A DNA stretch of 64,000 nt, taken from assembly GCA_902606105.1 (NCBI GenBank), contig CACLFK010000001.1:1-64000 (forward strand). Reading direction: 5' to 3'. This stretch comes from an uncultured Pelagibacteraceae bacterium (GTDB lineage: Bacteria; Pseudomonadota; Alphaproteobacteria; Pelagibacterales; Pelagibacteraceae). The position numbers were made by a program, and so were the translations under genes. Of this stretch, positions 52,112 through 62,942 are shown one piece after another; the first letter of the stretch is position 1; the number at the start of each line of letters is the position of its first letter. The notes under the pieces were generated by a model. The model saw nothing but the letters and a program-made list of their open reading frames with translations, had not been told where the DNA came from and did no database searches.

Positions 52112-53376
52112 TTTAAATTTAACACCTCTCCAGCAAGATACAAAGATCCCGTTATCAAAATTATATCATCTTCCTTGACTGGAATTGACTTTATAGCATC
52201 AATAATACCTTCTTTATATTTAACGTTTTCAAAGCTATTAAGTTTGTTTTTCAATACTTTTCCTTTGATCGAGTTTGGTTGATTAGGGATATCTATAGTA
52301 GTCAAGGAGGCAATATTTTTAAAGTAACTCATATATTCGTTATGATCTTTATTCCCCATCATACCTAGAATAATATGTTTATTACAATTCAAACTTTCCA
52401 AATATTCATTTAAAACTTTTGCTCCTAAAGGGTTATGAGATCCATCAACAAGTAGTTTATTATTTTTTACCAATTCTTTGAGTTTACCAGAACTGATTTC
52501 TTGGAGTCTTGCAATACTTTTAACTTTAGTAATACCATCTTTAATATGTTTTTCGGTTACCTTTAATAGTTCAATTGATCTTAAAGTTGCTATTGCAGTT
52601 GAAATATTTTCTAATTGAAATTGACCTTTAACGTTTGGAATTGGAAGTTTAATACTACCATTTTTATCTTCATAAAAAATGAAACCATTTTCATTAAATA
52701 AATAATTATAATCTTTATTAAAAAAATATTTTTTTGAAGAATTTTTTGCAATTGAATTTTTTATTTCATTAACAATTTCAATAGAATTTTGCTTTGCAAT
52801 AATAATATTAGAATTTAATAAAGTTGAGGTTTTTTCAAATATTATTTTTTTAGTTGTTTGTTCATTTTCAGGTAGCCAATCTAAATGATCCAAACCAATA
52901 GAGGTTACAATACTTGCTAAATTATTTCTTAGTATATTTGTTGCATCAAAACGGTGAAATAGCCCTGCTTCAATTAAGTTAATATTTTCAGGGTATTTTG
53001 AGGCATTATAAAAATAGGCTGCAGTTAATATTTCAAAAAAAGTTATTGGTTCATTGTTATTTGCTTCTTCAATTTCCTCAAAAAGAATTCCAAGATCATC
53101 ATCATTTAATTCTTCATTATTAAATACAAATCTTTCGTTTATTCTTTTGATATGGGGGCTGGTGTAAACATTACACTTAATATTTGCCTCTCTTAAAATT
53201 GCGAATATAGCCTGAATAGTTGAATATTTGCCATTAGTTCCAACTACCGAAATAGCTTTTAATTTGTCCTGTGGGTTTCCAAGGGTTTTACAGAGTTTTT
53301 TTATTCTATCTAAACTTAAATCTATCTCTTTAGGATGCAACTTTTGTAAGCGATTGACTATCTTCTGCAGTTTCAT
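52108..53376 (-). CDS. folC: Folylpolyglutamate/dihydrofolate synthase
   Basis: LHPKEIDLSLDRI, VVGTNGKYSTIQAI, YTSPHIKRINERF, DGSHNPLGAKVL. Confidence 0.93.
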   Translation of the reverse strand: MKLQKIVNRLQKLHPKEIDLSLDRIKKLCKTLGNPQDKLKAISVVGTNGKYSTIQAIFAILREANIKCNVYTSPHIKRINERFVFNNEELNDDDLGILFEEIEEANNNEPITFFEILTAAYFYNASKYPENINLIEAGLFHRFDATNILRNNLASIVTSIGLDHLDWLPENEQTTKKIIFEKTSTLLNSNIIIAKQNSIEIVNEIKNSIAKNSSKKYFFNKDYNYLFNENGFIFYEDKNGSIKLPIPNVKGQFQLENISTAIATLRSIELLKVTEKHIKDGITKVKSIARLQEISSGKLKELVKNNKLLVDGSHNPLGAKVLNEYLESLNCNKHIILGMMGNKDHNEYMSYFKNIASLTTIDIPNQPNSIKGKVLKNKLNSFENVKYKEGIIDAIKSIPVKEDDIILITGSLYLAGEVLNLN

Positions 53377-54259
53377 TTTGTTCAGAGCTTATAACAGAAT
53401 TTCTCTTTAACAATATTGATAATAGAGTTCCAATTTTAGATGCTAGTTCTTTTCGTTCAACTATCAGGTCAACAAATCCAGTTTTTTCAACATACTCACT
53501 CTTTTGAAACCCTTCTGGTAGCTCCTCTTTGACGGTTCCTTGAATAACTCTAGCACCAGCAAATGCAATCAACGCACCAGGTTCTGCAATATTGATATCA
53601 CCAAGCATTGCATATGAGGCTGTTATTCCTCCTGCGGTAGGATCTGTAATACATACCAAATAGGGTAAACCATTTTTTTTCAATTCGTTAATTGCAAGAG
53701 TAGTTCTAGTCATTTGAGATAATGAAATTAAACTTTCCATCATTCTCATTCCACCACCAGCACTAATGCATAAAAAAGGTGTTTTATTTTCAATTGCATG
53801 TTGAATTCCATACAAAAAAGCTTCACCTTCAGCAGCAGCCATTGAGGCACCTAAAAAATCAAAATCAGATGCAACAGAAGTAATTTTGATATTATCAATA
53901 GTGCCAGAAGCAACCATCATTCCACACTCTAGCCCCGTTTTTTTTCGCGCACTTTTTAATCTGTCTTTGTATGTTTTTGAGTCAGTCCAATTTAATGGAT
54001 CATCTTTTGGAATAGGCGTTTTAAATATTTCATAATTATTTTTACCAAACAAAATATCAAATCTTTGCTTCGGTTTTATTCGATGGTGTTTGTTACATTC
54101 AGGACAAACCCATAAATTATTTTCTAAATCTTTTTTAAGTATTGGGCCTGTACAACATGAAGTCCAATCACTATTTGCAATGTCTTCTTTCGAAGTTCTT
54201 TCTTTGATAGCTGTTTTGATTTTCTCACCAGCTTTTATTATTTTTGTAATCCAGTTCAT
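53330..54259 (-). CDS. accD: Acetyl-CoA carboxylase carboxyltransferase subunit beta
   Basis: CxxC zinc ribbon (CCTGP...CPECNKH), ISAGGGMRMMESLISLSQMTRTT. Confidence 0.96.
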   Translation of the reverse strand: MNWITKIIKAGEKIKTAIKERTSKEDIANSDWTSCCTGPILKKDLENNLWVCPECNKHHRIKPKQRFDILFGKNNYEIFKTPIPKDDPLNWTDSKTYKDRLKSARKKTGLECGMMVASGTIDNIKITSVASDFDFLGASMAAAEGEAFLYGIQHAIENKTPFLCISAGGGMRMMESLISLSQMTRTTLAINELKKNGLPYLVCITDPTAGGITASYAMLGDINIAEPGALIAFAGARVIQGTVKEELPEGFQKSEYVEKTGFVDLIVERKELASKIGTLLSILLKRNSVISSEQNETAEDSQSLTKVAS

Positions 54260-55059
54260 TTAATTTTATTTTTTAATCTTCTAACTACATTAGTAACATT
54301 TGTGACAGCATTTTGTCTGTATTTAATCGATTTAGATAATTCCTTACAAATTGCACTTCCTACAACCAAACCATCAGCTTTTTTAAGTGATTTTATAGTT
54401 TTTTCAGTGATACCAAATCCGATTACAACATTTTTTGATTTGTTTTGATTTTTAATTTTAAAATAATTTTCTAAAATTTTTCTAGCTGAAACTTTTAATT
54501 TACCTCCTGTAGTTGACAACATACTTATGTAGTAAATCATATCATGAGAATCTTTTATAATTCTTTTTAATCTAATACTTGAAGTTGTTGGTGATACTAG
54601 TTGTATAAAATTAATTCCTTGTTTTTTACATTTTTTAGAAAAACTTTTATTTTCTGGGTATGGAAGATCAACAACAATTAGACCATCTATTTTTGAATTT
54701 TTACATTTTTTAAGAAATTTATCTTCATTATATTGATAGATCATATTATAATAGCCCATTAAAATAATTGGAATTGTTTTTTTTGATAACTTAAATTCTT
54801 TAGCAATTGCAAAAACATCATTTATTTTAATTCCATTTTTAATGGCTCTATAGGCACTACTTTGTATTTGACCACCATCTGCAATAGGTGTGTTATGTGG
54901 GAAGCCTAACTCACATATGTCGGCATGAGCTGATATTGACTTAAGGATTTTTAAAGATTGTTTTTTAGTATTATCACCTGCAACTGTATAAGTTAATAAT
55001 GCAGGTCTACTCGCGTTTTTCGCTTTTTTAAAAGCTTCGTTAATTAATGAGGCCATCAA
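54256..55059 (-). CDS. trpA: Tryptophan synthase alpha subunit
   Basis: DICELGFPHNTPIADGGQIQSSAYRAI. Confidence 0.96.
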   Translation of the reverse strand: MMASLINEAFKKAKNASRPALLTYTVAGDNTKKQSLKILKSISAHADICELGFPHNTPIADGGQIQSSAYRAIKNGIKINDVFAIAKEFKLSKKTIPIILMGYYNMIYQYNEDKFLKKCKNSKIDGLIVVDLPYPENKSFSKKCKKQGINFIQLVSPTTSSIRLKRIIKDSHDMIYYISMLSTTGGKLKVSARKILENYFKIKNQNKSKNVVIGFGITEKTIKSLKKADGLVVGSAICKELSKSIKYRQNAVTNVTNVVRRLKNKIK

Positions 55060-56285
55060 ATTTTTCCTAATCTTTCTCTCAAAATATCCCTATCTTTTTG
55101 GGCATCCCCACAAGAATTTACAATTATAATTGTATCTTTACTAAGTTTTGGAGCAATTTTAATTGCTTCAGCAAATGCATGACTAGGCTCTAAACTTGGA
55201 TTAAGGTTTTCAAACTTTGTTACCATTACATGTGCATTCAAGGCCTCCTCATCAGTTGCATAAGTATATCTTGCTCGTTTAGTATCTTTTAAGAAACAAT
55301 GAATAGGACTTACACCTGGATAATCTAATCCAGCACTTATAGACTCGGTTTCATTAATTTGACCTTCATTATCTTGGCAAACATATGATGCAGCACCATG
55401 TAGAATTCCGATTTTTGCATTTCTACTTAAGGGAGCAGCATGAAGTTTTGATTTTTTTGGCCCACCTGCCTCAACTCCAATCAACTCAATTTGTTTTTTA
55501 TTAAAATCTATAAATTCACTCCAAAAGCCATAAGCTGAACTTCCACCACCAACACAATTAATTAATTTAATTTTTTTTGGAATCTTTTTAAATTCAGATT
55601 TTAATTGTGCTTTTAATTCTCTAGATATTTGAGCAGTACTCCAACCACATATTTTAACAAATATATTTGGACCCACTGTACTACCAACGCACATATGTGT
55701 ATTATCACAATTTGATACCCAATACCTCATACATTCACTAACAGCATCCACCAAAGTTTGACTACCAGTATACACAGGAACAATTTCAGCCCCATTTTTT
55801 TTCATTGCCTCACAGTTTGGTTTTTGTCTTTTAATATCTTTAGCACCCATAAATATTTTACATTTCAATCCAAACTTCTTTGCTGCCATACTTAACATTT
55901 TTCCAGCATAACCTGCACCAGTATCACCAACGATATATTTTTTACCCATAGCCTTACAAAGAAGAGCATGCACTGTTGCATTATATATTTTATGAGCACC
56001 TCCATTAGCTTCAGAGACAACTTTTGCCCATATTTGAGCTCCACCTAAATGACTAGACAAATTTTCCAATTTTACAAAAGAAGTTGGAGACCCGATATAA
56101 TTTTTAAAATAATAGTCCCTTTTTTTTATAAATTTTTTATCTTTTCTTAATTTTTTAAATTCTTCCGTCAAATCTTCTACAGGTTTTTTAAGAGTTTCAG
56201 GAATAAAGCTTCCTCCAAATTTTCCTCCCCAAAAACCAAATTGATCATGTTGATCAATTAATGGAACATCTTTTTTAAGTCTCAT
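55056..56285 (-). CDS. trpB: Tryptophan synthase beta subunit
   Basis: GGAHKIYNATVHALL, VGGGSSAYGFW, GLDYPGVSPIH. Confidence 0.96.
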   Translation of the reverse strand: MRLKKDVPLIDQHDQFGFWGGKFGGSFIPETLKKPVEDLTEEFKKLRKDKKFIKKRDYYFKNYIGSPTSFVKLENLSSHLGGAQIWAKVVSEANGGAHKIYNATVHALLCKAMGKKYIVGDTGAGYAGKMLSMAAKKFGLKCKIFMGAKDIKRQKPNCEAMKKNGAEIVPVYTGSQTLVDAVSECMRYWVSNCDNTHMCVGSTVGPNIFVKICGWSTAQISRELKAQLKSEFKKIPKKIKLINCVGGGSSAYGFWSEFIDFNKKQIELIGVEAGGPKKSKLHAAPLSRNAKIGILHGAASYVCQDNEGQINETESISAGLDYPGVSPIHCFLKDTKRARYTYATDEEALNAHVMVTKFENLNPSLEPSHAFAEAIKIAPKLSKDTIIIVNSCGDAQKDRDILRERLGKI

Positions 56286-56904
56286 TTTTAATTTGTTTTA
56301 CCTTATTTAAAAAAATTTCTATTTTTGATTGATCTTTTAATCCAGAAGTTTCTAAGCCTCCAGACAAATCTATAAAATCTGCTATTTTTCCATAATTTTC
56401 TAAATCATCATTGTATTTAATATTACCAGCTATCATCAATTTTTTACTAAATTTGATCTCCTTAATTAGACTATGATCAAATTTTTCACTTTTTTCATAA
56501 CCCTTACTATCAAATAAATAAATATCAGATACATCATTAAAATTTTTATACCCTTCCAAATCTGATTTGTCTTTAACAGTAAATGCGGTGATAATTTTTT
56601 TATTATATTTTTTCTTAATAGAGCTTATTTGTCCTGGCGTGCAATCATATAATTGGTAGTAATCAAAAGGTAGATTTTTAATTTTCTCTAATATTTTTTG
56701 ATCAGGCTTAACTAAGACAGCCACATATAGACTTTTATTTTTATTTATATTTAATAATTTTTCTAATTTTTTAAACCCTACATATCTTGGGCTTTTAGGA
56801 TAGTTGCATATAAAACCAACAAATTTAGGTGGATATAAGTGGTTAACTATAAACTTCAATGTATTTTGATCAGAAACCCCACATATTTTGGAACCTTTGA
56901 TCAT
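56275..56904 (-). CDS. trpF: Phosphoribosylanthranilate isomerase
   Basis: KICGVSDQNTL, GFICNYPKSPRYV, LSGGLETSGLKD. Confidence 0.9.
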   Translation of the reverse strand: MIKGSKICGVSDQNTLKFIVNHLYPPKFVGFICNYPKSPRYVGFKKLEKLLNINKNKSLYVAVLVKPDQKILEKIKNLPFDYYQLYDCTPGQISSIKKKYNKKIITAFTVKDKSDLEGYKNFNDVSDIYLFDSKGYEKSEKFDHSLIKEIKFSKKLMIAGNIKYNDDLENYGKIADFIDLSGGLETSGLKDQSKIEIFLNKVKQIKNET

Positions 56905-57593
56905 TTACCTAAATGATCAATTAATTTTTTTATATTTTTTTTAATATTACCGTTGGTAAGTGATCTTCCCATTACTACTCCTGAAACTTTATTTTTAAAA
57001 GCATCTTTTGGAGTCATCACTCTTGATTGATCATTTAACTTATCTCCCGGCAATCTGATCCCAGGTGTTATTATCAACAAATTTTTAAATTTTTTTCTAA
57101 TCATTTTTGACTCCTGTGGAGAACATACAATCCCATCACAACCTGATTTTTTTATAAGTGCAGCCTGTCTTAAAACCAGTTGTTGAACATTTCTAGTATG
57201 GCCTATCTCTTTCAACGATTTATTATTTAAGCTTGTCAATATTGTAACACCTAAAACTTTTAATTTTTTGTTGATTTTGTTAGCATGTTTTTTAACAGCT
57301 TTAAGCATATTAAAACCACCATTAACATGAACCGTAATATACCTACATTTTTTTAAATCTTTCAAACTATCAATTGCTGAAAGAGCAGTTTGTGGAATAT
57401 CATTTATTTTTAAATCTAACCAAAAATCTCTTTTAAACTTTTCAAGGTATTTTCTTCCATTTTTTGAGTAAAAAAATTGTAACCCAAATTTTGGTACTAT
57501 CTTTAATTTATCATTTTCTGTTTGGACTATAATATCTTTAATTTTTTTTATCTTTGATGCATCACACGCAACAAATATAATTTTATTCTTCAT
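56901..57593 (-). CDS. pyrF: Orotidine 5'-phosphate decarboxylase
   Basis: DFWLDLKINDIPQTA, ITPGIRLPGDKLNDQSRVMTPKDA. Confidence 0.95.
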   Translation of the reverse strand: MKNKIIFVACDASKIKKIKDIIVQTENDKLKIVPKFGLQFFYSKNGRKYLEKFKRDFWLDLKINDIPQTALSAIDSLKDLKKCRYITVHVNGGFNMLKAVKKHANKINKKLKVLGVTILTSLNNKSLKEIGHTRNVQQLVLRQAALIKKSGCDGIVCSPQESKMIRKKFKNLLIITPGIRLPGDKLNDQSRVMTPKDAFKNKVSGVVMGRSLTNGNIKKNIKKLIDHLGK

Positions 57594-57873
57594 TATTTAA
57601 TTTTTTAAACAACTCTTTAGACATTTTAAAGTGAATAGTTTTTTTTTCAGGAGTATTGACCTTCTCTCCAGTTTTAGGATTTCTTGATATCCTGGCTTTT
57701 TGAACACTTGTAGAGAATACTCCAAAACCTCTTAGTTCTACTCGGTCTCCTCTTCTAAGAGCTTTTTTTATTTCGTTTAAAATTATATCGGTAAACTTTT
57801 CTAAGTCTTTTTTTAAGAAATTAGGGTAGTTACTAGAAAGTTGTTTTAAAAGCTTTGATTTTACAATAGCCAA
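57583..57873 (-). CDS. ihfB: Integration host factor beta-like HU/IHF protein
   Basis: RRGDRVELRGFGVFSTSVQKARISRNPKTGEKV. Confidence 0.93.
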   Translation of the reverse strand: MAIVKSKLLKQLSSNYPNFLKKDLEKFTDIILNEIKKALRRGDRVELRGFGVFSTSVQKARISRNPKTGEKVNTPEKKTIHFKMSKELFKKLNNEE

Positions 57874-57889
57874 TTTTGATCTTCTTAAT

Positions 57890-59614
57890 TTATTTATCTT
57901 CTTCTTTTTTCTTTAAGTCCTCAGATAGTGATGAAAATGGAAGATTTTTACCAGATCCTTCAGATCCATATTTATCTAAAGCTTCTTTTTTTTCAATTTC
58001 TTCTAGTAGCTTTATGCTTAGTGAAACTTTACGTTTATTTGTATCTAAATCTGCTATAGCACAATCTAATTTTTCTCCACCAGTCCATCTATTTGGCCTA
58101 GCATCTGCTGCATTAATAGCAATTGCAGATTTTTTTATTTGAAAATCCATCTCACATCCCTCGGGTCTCACAACTAATCCTTTGTTATCAGTTGAAATAA
58201 CTTTGACCGTAATAGTCTGGTTTTTTTTTTTATTTTTGAAGAAATCAAATGGATCGGCTTTAGTTTGTTTTAAACCAACTCTAATTTTTTGCTCTGAGGA
58301 TTTTATTTCTAAAACTTTTACCTTAATTTTATCGCCTTTTTTGTATTTAGCTAATTCCTCTTCACCATTATTTAGGTAAGTTAAATCATTACAGTGTAAA
58401 AAGGCGTCTACATTTATTCCATCTATTTTAACAAATAGTGAGTATTCATTTTTATTCACGATTTCACCTTCAGTAATACTTCCTAAAGGAAATTTTTTCT
58501 CAAATGTCTCAAAAGGGTTTTCTTTAGTTAATCTATGTGAGATTGCCACTCTTCTTTTATCTTTATCAATCTCAGTAATAATACAATCTATTTCATCTCC
58601 AACTTTAAATAATTTTTTTACAGATACGCTTCTCTTATCCCAACTCATTTCACTTGAGTGCAATAAAGTAGTTAAGCCAGGTTCTAATTCACAAAACGCT
58701 CCAAAATCCATTAATTTAACTACTTTGACTTTGTACAATACATTAAGTGTATAATTTTCTATATGCTCAAAAGGATCTGGTGATAGTTGTTTTACTGAAC
58801 ATCCAACTTGAAGTTTTTCTTTATCAACACTAATAACTTTTAAGTCATGTTTCTCACCGATATTAAACACTTCATCAGGATGGTTTACTCTTGAGTATGA
58901 AATTTCCTGCAAGTGAACCAGAACATCTAATTCTCCATTTACATTGAAGAAACAACCAAATGAACTGTAGCCCTTAACTTCAGCTCCCTTAATAATGTCA
59001 CCTACTTTATATTTTTCAACTATTTTGATTTTATCTTCTTTTTTAAATGAAGAAATAATTTCTCTTCTTGACACGCAGGCGTTTCCTCGAACCTTATCAA
59101 GTTTGATCAATGCAAACTTTTGTGGTTCATTCATTAAATGACTAATATCTTTCAATGGTTTGTCGCTAATTTGAGATCCAGGTAAAAACATCAAAGACCC
59201 AGTGTCTATGTGTTCAACAATACATCCTCCCTTACATTTAGAGGTAATTTTTCCCATAATAGGTTCATTTTTCTCATAAGCCTCAACTAATTTATCCCAG
59301 CCTTTAATTTTTTGAGCTTTGGAAGCAGAAACAAGTACCTCGCCATTTTTATCCTCAATCTTTTCTAATAATACGGGAATGGTTTCACCTATTTTAATCT
59401 TTTCTGATAAACCCATATTTTTTAATTCATTAATATCTAGAACAGGCTCAGATTTTAATCCCTCAACAAAAAGGAAGACAAATTTCTCCGTTATTTTATT
59501 TATTTTGCCATCAATAATTTTACCTTCTTCTATCTGAATTTTTGAAAGCTGGCTGTTAAGTAATTTTTCGAATTCTTGAGAGACTGGATTTGATAAGTCT
59601 TTATAAATTTCCAT
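57890..59614 (-). CDS. rpsA: 30S ribosomal protein S1
   Basis: Multiple S1 repeats; cmk-rpsA-ihfB order. Confidence 0.97.
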   Translation of the reverse strand: MEIYKDLSNPVSQEFEKLLNSQLSKIQIEEGKIIDGKINKITEKFVFLFVEGLKSEPVLDINELKNMGLSEKIKIGETIPVLLEKIEDKNGEVLVSASKAQKIKGWDKLVEAYEKNEPIMGKITSKCKGGCIVEHIDTGSLMFLPGSQISDKPLKDISHLMNEPQKFALIKLDKVRGNACVSRREIISSFKKEDKIKIVEKYKVGDIIKGAEVKGYSSFGCFFNVNGELDVLVHLQEISYSRVNHPDEVFNIGEKHDLKVISVDKEKLQVGCSVKQLSPDPFEHIENYTLNVLYKVKVVKLMDFGAFCELEPGLTTLLHSSEMSWDKRSVSVKKLFKVGDEIDCIITEIDKDKRRVAISHRLTKENPFETFEKKFPLGSITEGEIVNKNEYSLFVKIDGINVDAFLHCNDLTYLNNGEEELAKYKKGDKIKVKVLEIKSSEQKIRVGLKQTKADPFDFFKNKKKNQTITVKVISTDNKGLVVRPEGCEMDFQIKKSAIAINAADARPNRWTGGEKLDCAIADLDTNKRKVSLSIKLLEEIEKKEALDKYGSEGSGKNLPFSSLSEDLKKKEEDK

Positions 59615-60270
59615 TAATTAGCAATTTTCCTATCTATTATTTTCTTAATTTTTAAAAAACAACGTCTTATACTTAGGTTACTAGTATTTAGCAAGATGCT
59701 ATCCTTGGTTTTTTTTAGAGGAGAAATTCTCCTATTTATATCATTTTTATCACGTTTTTTAATACTTTTTAGTACTTCTCTGTAGTCAACATAATTATTT
59801 TTTGCTCTGAGTTCTTTGTATCTTCTCATTGCTCTAGTCTTCACACTAGCAGTTATAAATAATTTAATGTCTGCATCAGGCATTATTACTGAACATATGT
59901 CTCTACCATCTAAACAAGATCCTGCATATTTTTTTGGAGGATTATAAGCACATTTTAACTGAAATTTATAAACTATTTTTCTTATTTTTTTATCTTTAGC
60001 AACTAAAGATGCAATAGTTGCCACTTTATCAGAGAGAAGCCTTTTATTTTGTAAATCTTTAATTTTTAGTTTGCTTATTTTTTTTCGTAAATATTTATAA
60101 TTAAATTTTTTTACTTCTGTAATTTTTATATTTGCAATATATCTATAAACACGACCGGTATCTAGATGAAGCAAATTATAATGTTCAGAAATTAATTTAG
60201 CTTGAGTTCCAGCTCCAGCTGCAGCTGGAGAGTCAATAGCTACTTTAATTAGGTTCTTTATTTTCTTCAT
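59614..60270 (-). CDS. cmk: Cytidylate kinase
   Basis: VAIDSPAAAGAGTQAKLIS, LDGRDICSVIMPDADIKLFITAS. Confidence 0.93.
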   Translation of the reverse strand: MKKIKNLIKVAIDSPAAAGAGTQAKLISEHYNLLHLDTGRVYRYIANIKITEVKKFNYKYLRKKISKLKIKDLQNKRLLSDKVATIASLVAKDKKIRKIVYKFQLKCAYNPPKKYAGSCLDGRDICSVIMPDADIKLFITASVKTRAMRRYKELRAKNNYVDYREVLKSIKKRDKNDINRRISPLKKTKDSILLNTSNLSIRRCFLKIKKIIDRKIAN

Positions 60271-61589
60271 TATTTTTTTAATTCTTTAACTATTTTTAAA
60301 AAATTTGGGAAAGATGTTTTTATAGAGTCTTTATCATGTATTTCCCACTGTCCACCAAATGATAATGCAGCTATAACACTTGTCATAAAAACTCTGTGAT
60401 CTTTAAGATAATCTTTAATGATTATTTTTTTTTTAATATCAAGTTTTGGATTCCCATATATTTTAATTTTATCTTTGGTACTTATTACTTTGATTCCCAT
60501 CTTAGTTAAGATTTTTTTTGCCCATTCAAGTCTTGGACTTTCTTTCTGATTTAATTCTCCTAAATTTTTAAAATATGAAATTCCATTTGCTTTAGCTGCT
60601 ACTAAAAAAATTATAAGGAACTCATCTATTGCACCACTGTTCAAATTTGATGGACAATTGATTGATCTAATTAATTTAGGACTTTTTATTTTTATATCGG
60701 CTATTTTTTCACCTCTATAAATTTTCTTATTTTTGAAATTTATTTTAACACCCATTTTTTTTAAGATCGTGACTATTCCTGTTCTAGATGGATTAATACT
60801 GACATTTTTTATTATTAACTCTGAGTTAATTGAAAGTACTGTTAATACCATAAAAAAAGCACCAGAGCTTATGTCAGAAGGGATATTGTAGTTTAAAGGT
60901 TTAATAACTTTTGCTCTTCTTATTTTAATTTCATCAAAGTTTTTCTTTACACTTACGGAGATTGGTAAATTTAAATATTTGCACAAGATTTCAGTATGAT
61001 TTCTTGATTTTCTTGCCTTAATAACTGTAGTACCGTTTGATCTGATTCCTCCCAATATAACAGAGCTCTTACATTGTGCAGAACCTTTTTTTTCAATGAA
61101 TTTAATTGACTTTAATTTTGAAGAACCAGTAATTGTTAGAGGTAAATTTTTATTATTATTTAATTTGAAATGAGCACCAAATTTACTTAAAGGTTTAGAG
61201 ACCCTAGTAAAATCTCTTTTAGATAAGCTCTTATCTCCAATTAATTTTATTGGGTATGGAGAGTTAATTAATAACCCGAGTATAAGTCTACCTAAAGTTC
61301 CTGAGTTTTTAGCGTCAATTTTAATATTTTTTTTATAAACATATCCATCGATACCTTTACCAAAAATTTTGCATTCATTTTTAATTATTTTTGAATTTAT
61401 ACCTAATTTTTTAATTGCCTTAATTGCTGCTAGCACATCCTCTGACATTAATAAATTGCTTGCTTTAGATACTCCATTTGCTAAAGACGAAAATAAAACC
61501 CACCTTATACTAATACTTTTGTCTCCACTAACTGAAATAACTTTTCTAAATTTGCTAATTTTATTTTTAATTATTACTGAATTTGCCAT
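60270..61589 (-). CDS. aroA: 3-phosphoshikimate 1-carboxyvinyltransferase
   Basis: VSGDKSISIRWVLFSSLANG, DAKNSGTLGRLILGLL, GSAQCKSSVILGG. Confidence 0.96.
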   Translation of the reverse strand: MANSVIIKNKISKFRKVISVSGDKSISIRWVLFSSLANGVSKASNLLMSEDVLAAIKAIKKLGINSKIIKNECKIFGKGIDGYVYKKNIKIDAKNSGTLGRLILGLLINSPYPIKLIGDKSLSKRDFTRVSKPLSKFGAHFKLNNNKNLPLTITGSSKLKSIKFIEKKGSAQCKSSVILGGIRSNGTTVIKARKSRNHTEILCKYLNLPISVSVKKNFDEIKIRRAKVIKPLNYNIPSDISSGAFFMVLTVLSINSELIIKNVSINPSRTGIVTILKKMGVKINFKNKKIYRGEKIADIKIKSPKLIRSINCPSNLNSGAIDEFLIIFLVAAKANGISYFKNLGELNQKESPRLEWAKKILTKMGIKVISTKDKIKIYGNPKLDIKKKIIIKDYLKDHRVFMTSVIAALSFGGQWEIHDKDSIKTSFPNFLKIVKELKK

Positions 61590-61595
61590 TTCAGA

Positions 61596-62372
61596 TTAAT
61601 TAATTTTAAAATTATCGCCAAAATATGCATTTCTTGCATTAATATTTTTCACAAGGTTTGACGGTGTATCTTGAGCAATAATTTTACCGTTACTTAATAT
61701 CATAGCAACGTCCACACATGCCAAAAGGTCTCTAGCCTGATGATCGCAAATACAAATAGTAATACGGTTTTCATTTTGTAAATTTACTATTATTTCTTGA
61801 AGCATTTTAATAGTCAAAACATCAAGGGCAGCAAAACACTCGTCCAATAATAGGACCTTTGGCTCACTAAGTAATGATAGAGCAATTACAAGCTTTTTTT
61901 TTTGTCCACCAGATAAAAACTTTGCTTTAATATCTTTTAAATTATCAAGCTCAAACTTAGAAATTAAGTAATTTATCCTTTCATTCCGGTAGCTTTTATT
62001 TTCAATTACTATTTCACTAATCGCTTTTAAATTATCTACCAATGTAAGATCATTAAAAAAACCCCCGTACTGTGGAACGTATCCAACCTTAAATTTTTTT
62101 GTTCTAAGATATACTGGATAGTTAGTTACATCTTCACCAGCGATTTTAATTTTACCTACTCTAGGACTTATCAATCCTGTTATAAGATTAAAAATTGTAG
62201 ATTTTCCAACTCCATTTGGTCCAAGCATACCAAAAATTTGACCTTCATTAATCGTAAAATTAATATTATCTAAAATAAGTCGATTTCCATAGGATAGCGA
62301 AATATTTTCTAATTGAATTATTGAAACTTTATTTTTAAAAGATTTTATTCTAAATTTTTTTATTATAGCCAT
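61596..62372 (-). CDS. lptB: LPS export ABC transporter ATP-binding protein
   Basis: GMLGPNGVGKSTIFNLITGL, KFLSGGQKKKLVIALSLLSEPKVLLLDECFAALD. Confidence 0.9.
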   Translation of the reverse strand: MAIIKKFRIKSFKNKVSIIQLENISLSYGNRLILDNINFTINEGQIFGMLGPNGVGKSTIFNLITGLISPRVGKIKIAGEDVTNYPVYLRTKKFKVGYVPQYGGFFNDLTLVDNLKAISEIVIENKSYRNERINYLISKFELDNLKDIKAKFLSGGQKKKLVIALSLLSEPKVLLLDECFAALDVLTIKMLQEIIVNLQNENRITICICDHQARDLLACVDVAMILSNGKIIAQDTPSNLVKNINARNAYFGDNFKIN

Positions 62373-62942
62373 TCAGTTTTTATTTCTAATATTTACTTTT
62401 TTCCCCTCTTCGAACATGAAAATCTTAGTATCTTTGGTTTTTATATCCATTTCGACCACATCTGCTTTTAAAATATTTTCTAGATTTGTATAAATTACAT
62501 TTTGAGACACTATCATTGTGCTCCTATCCATTGAAAAATCAAGATATTCTCCTGTAATTTTGTTATCTAAATATCTAATTATTACATTTTTAGAAAAAAT
62601 TGTATCTAAATTTTCAGAATTGTATTTACCAAAATCTGATTTAATATTTATGATTTCTGATGTATTGAGTATAATATTGCCTTCTACAGCAGTAAGAAAG
62701 ATAATGTTTGGATTTGAATAATCTATCTCCCCAGTTAAAGCATTGATAATATATTTATTTCCTTTTGCATCACTCGATTGATATCTAACATTCTCTATAA
62801 TATTTGAGCTATAAACTAAATCGTCAGATACTTTAGAATTATTTTCAGTATTCTTATTTAAATTATTAGTATACAAATAAAAAATTAAGGATAAAAAAAA
62901 TAAAAGAACAAGAAAAAATACTACAATTTTTTTTATTAACAT
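62373..62942 (-). CDS. lptC: LptC-like LPS export periplasmic protein
   Basis: N-terminal TM, then beta-jellyroll-like ENVRYQSSDAKGNKYIINALTGEIDYSNPNIIFL; next to lptB and kdsD. Confidence 0.75.
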   Translation of the reverse strand: MLIKKIVVFFLVLLFFLSLIFYLYTNNLNKNTENNSKVSDDLVYSSNIIENVRYQSSDAKGNKYIINALTGEIDYSNPNIIFLTAVEGNIILNTSEIINIKSDFGKYNSENLDTIFSKNVIIRYLDNKITGEYLDFSMDRSTMIVSQNVIYTNLENILKADVVEMDIKTKDTKIFMFEEGKKVNIRNKN

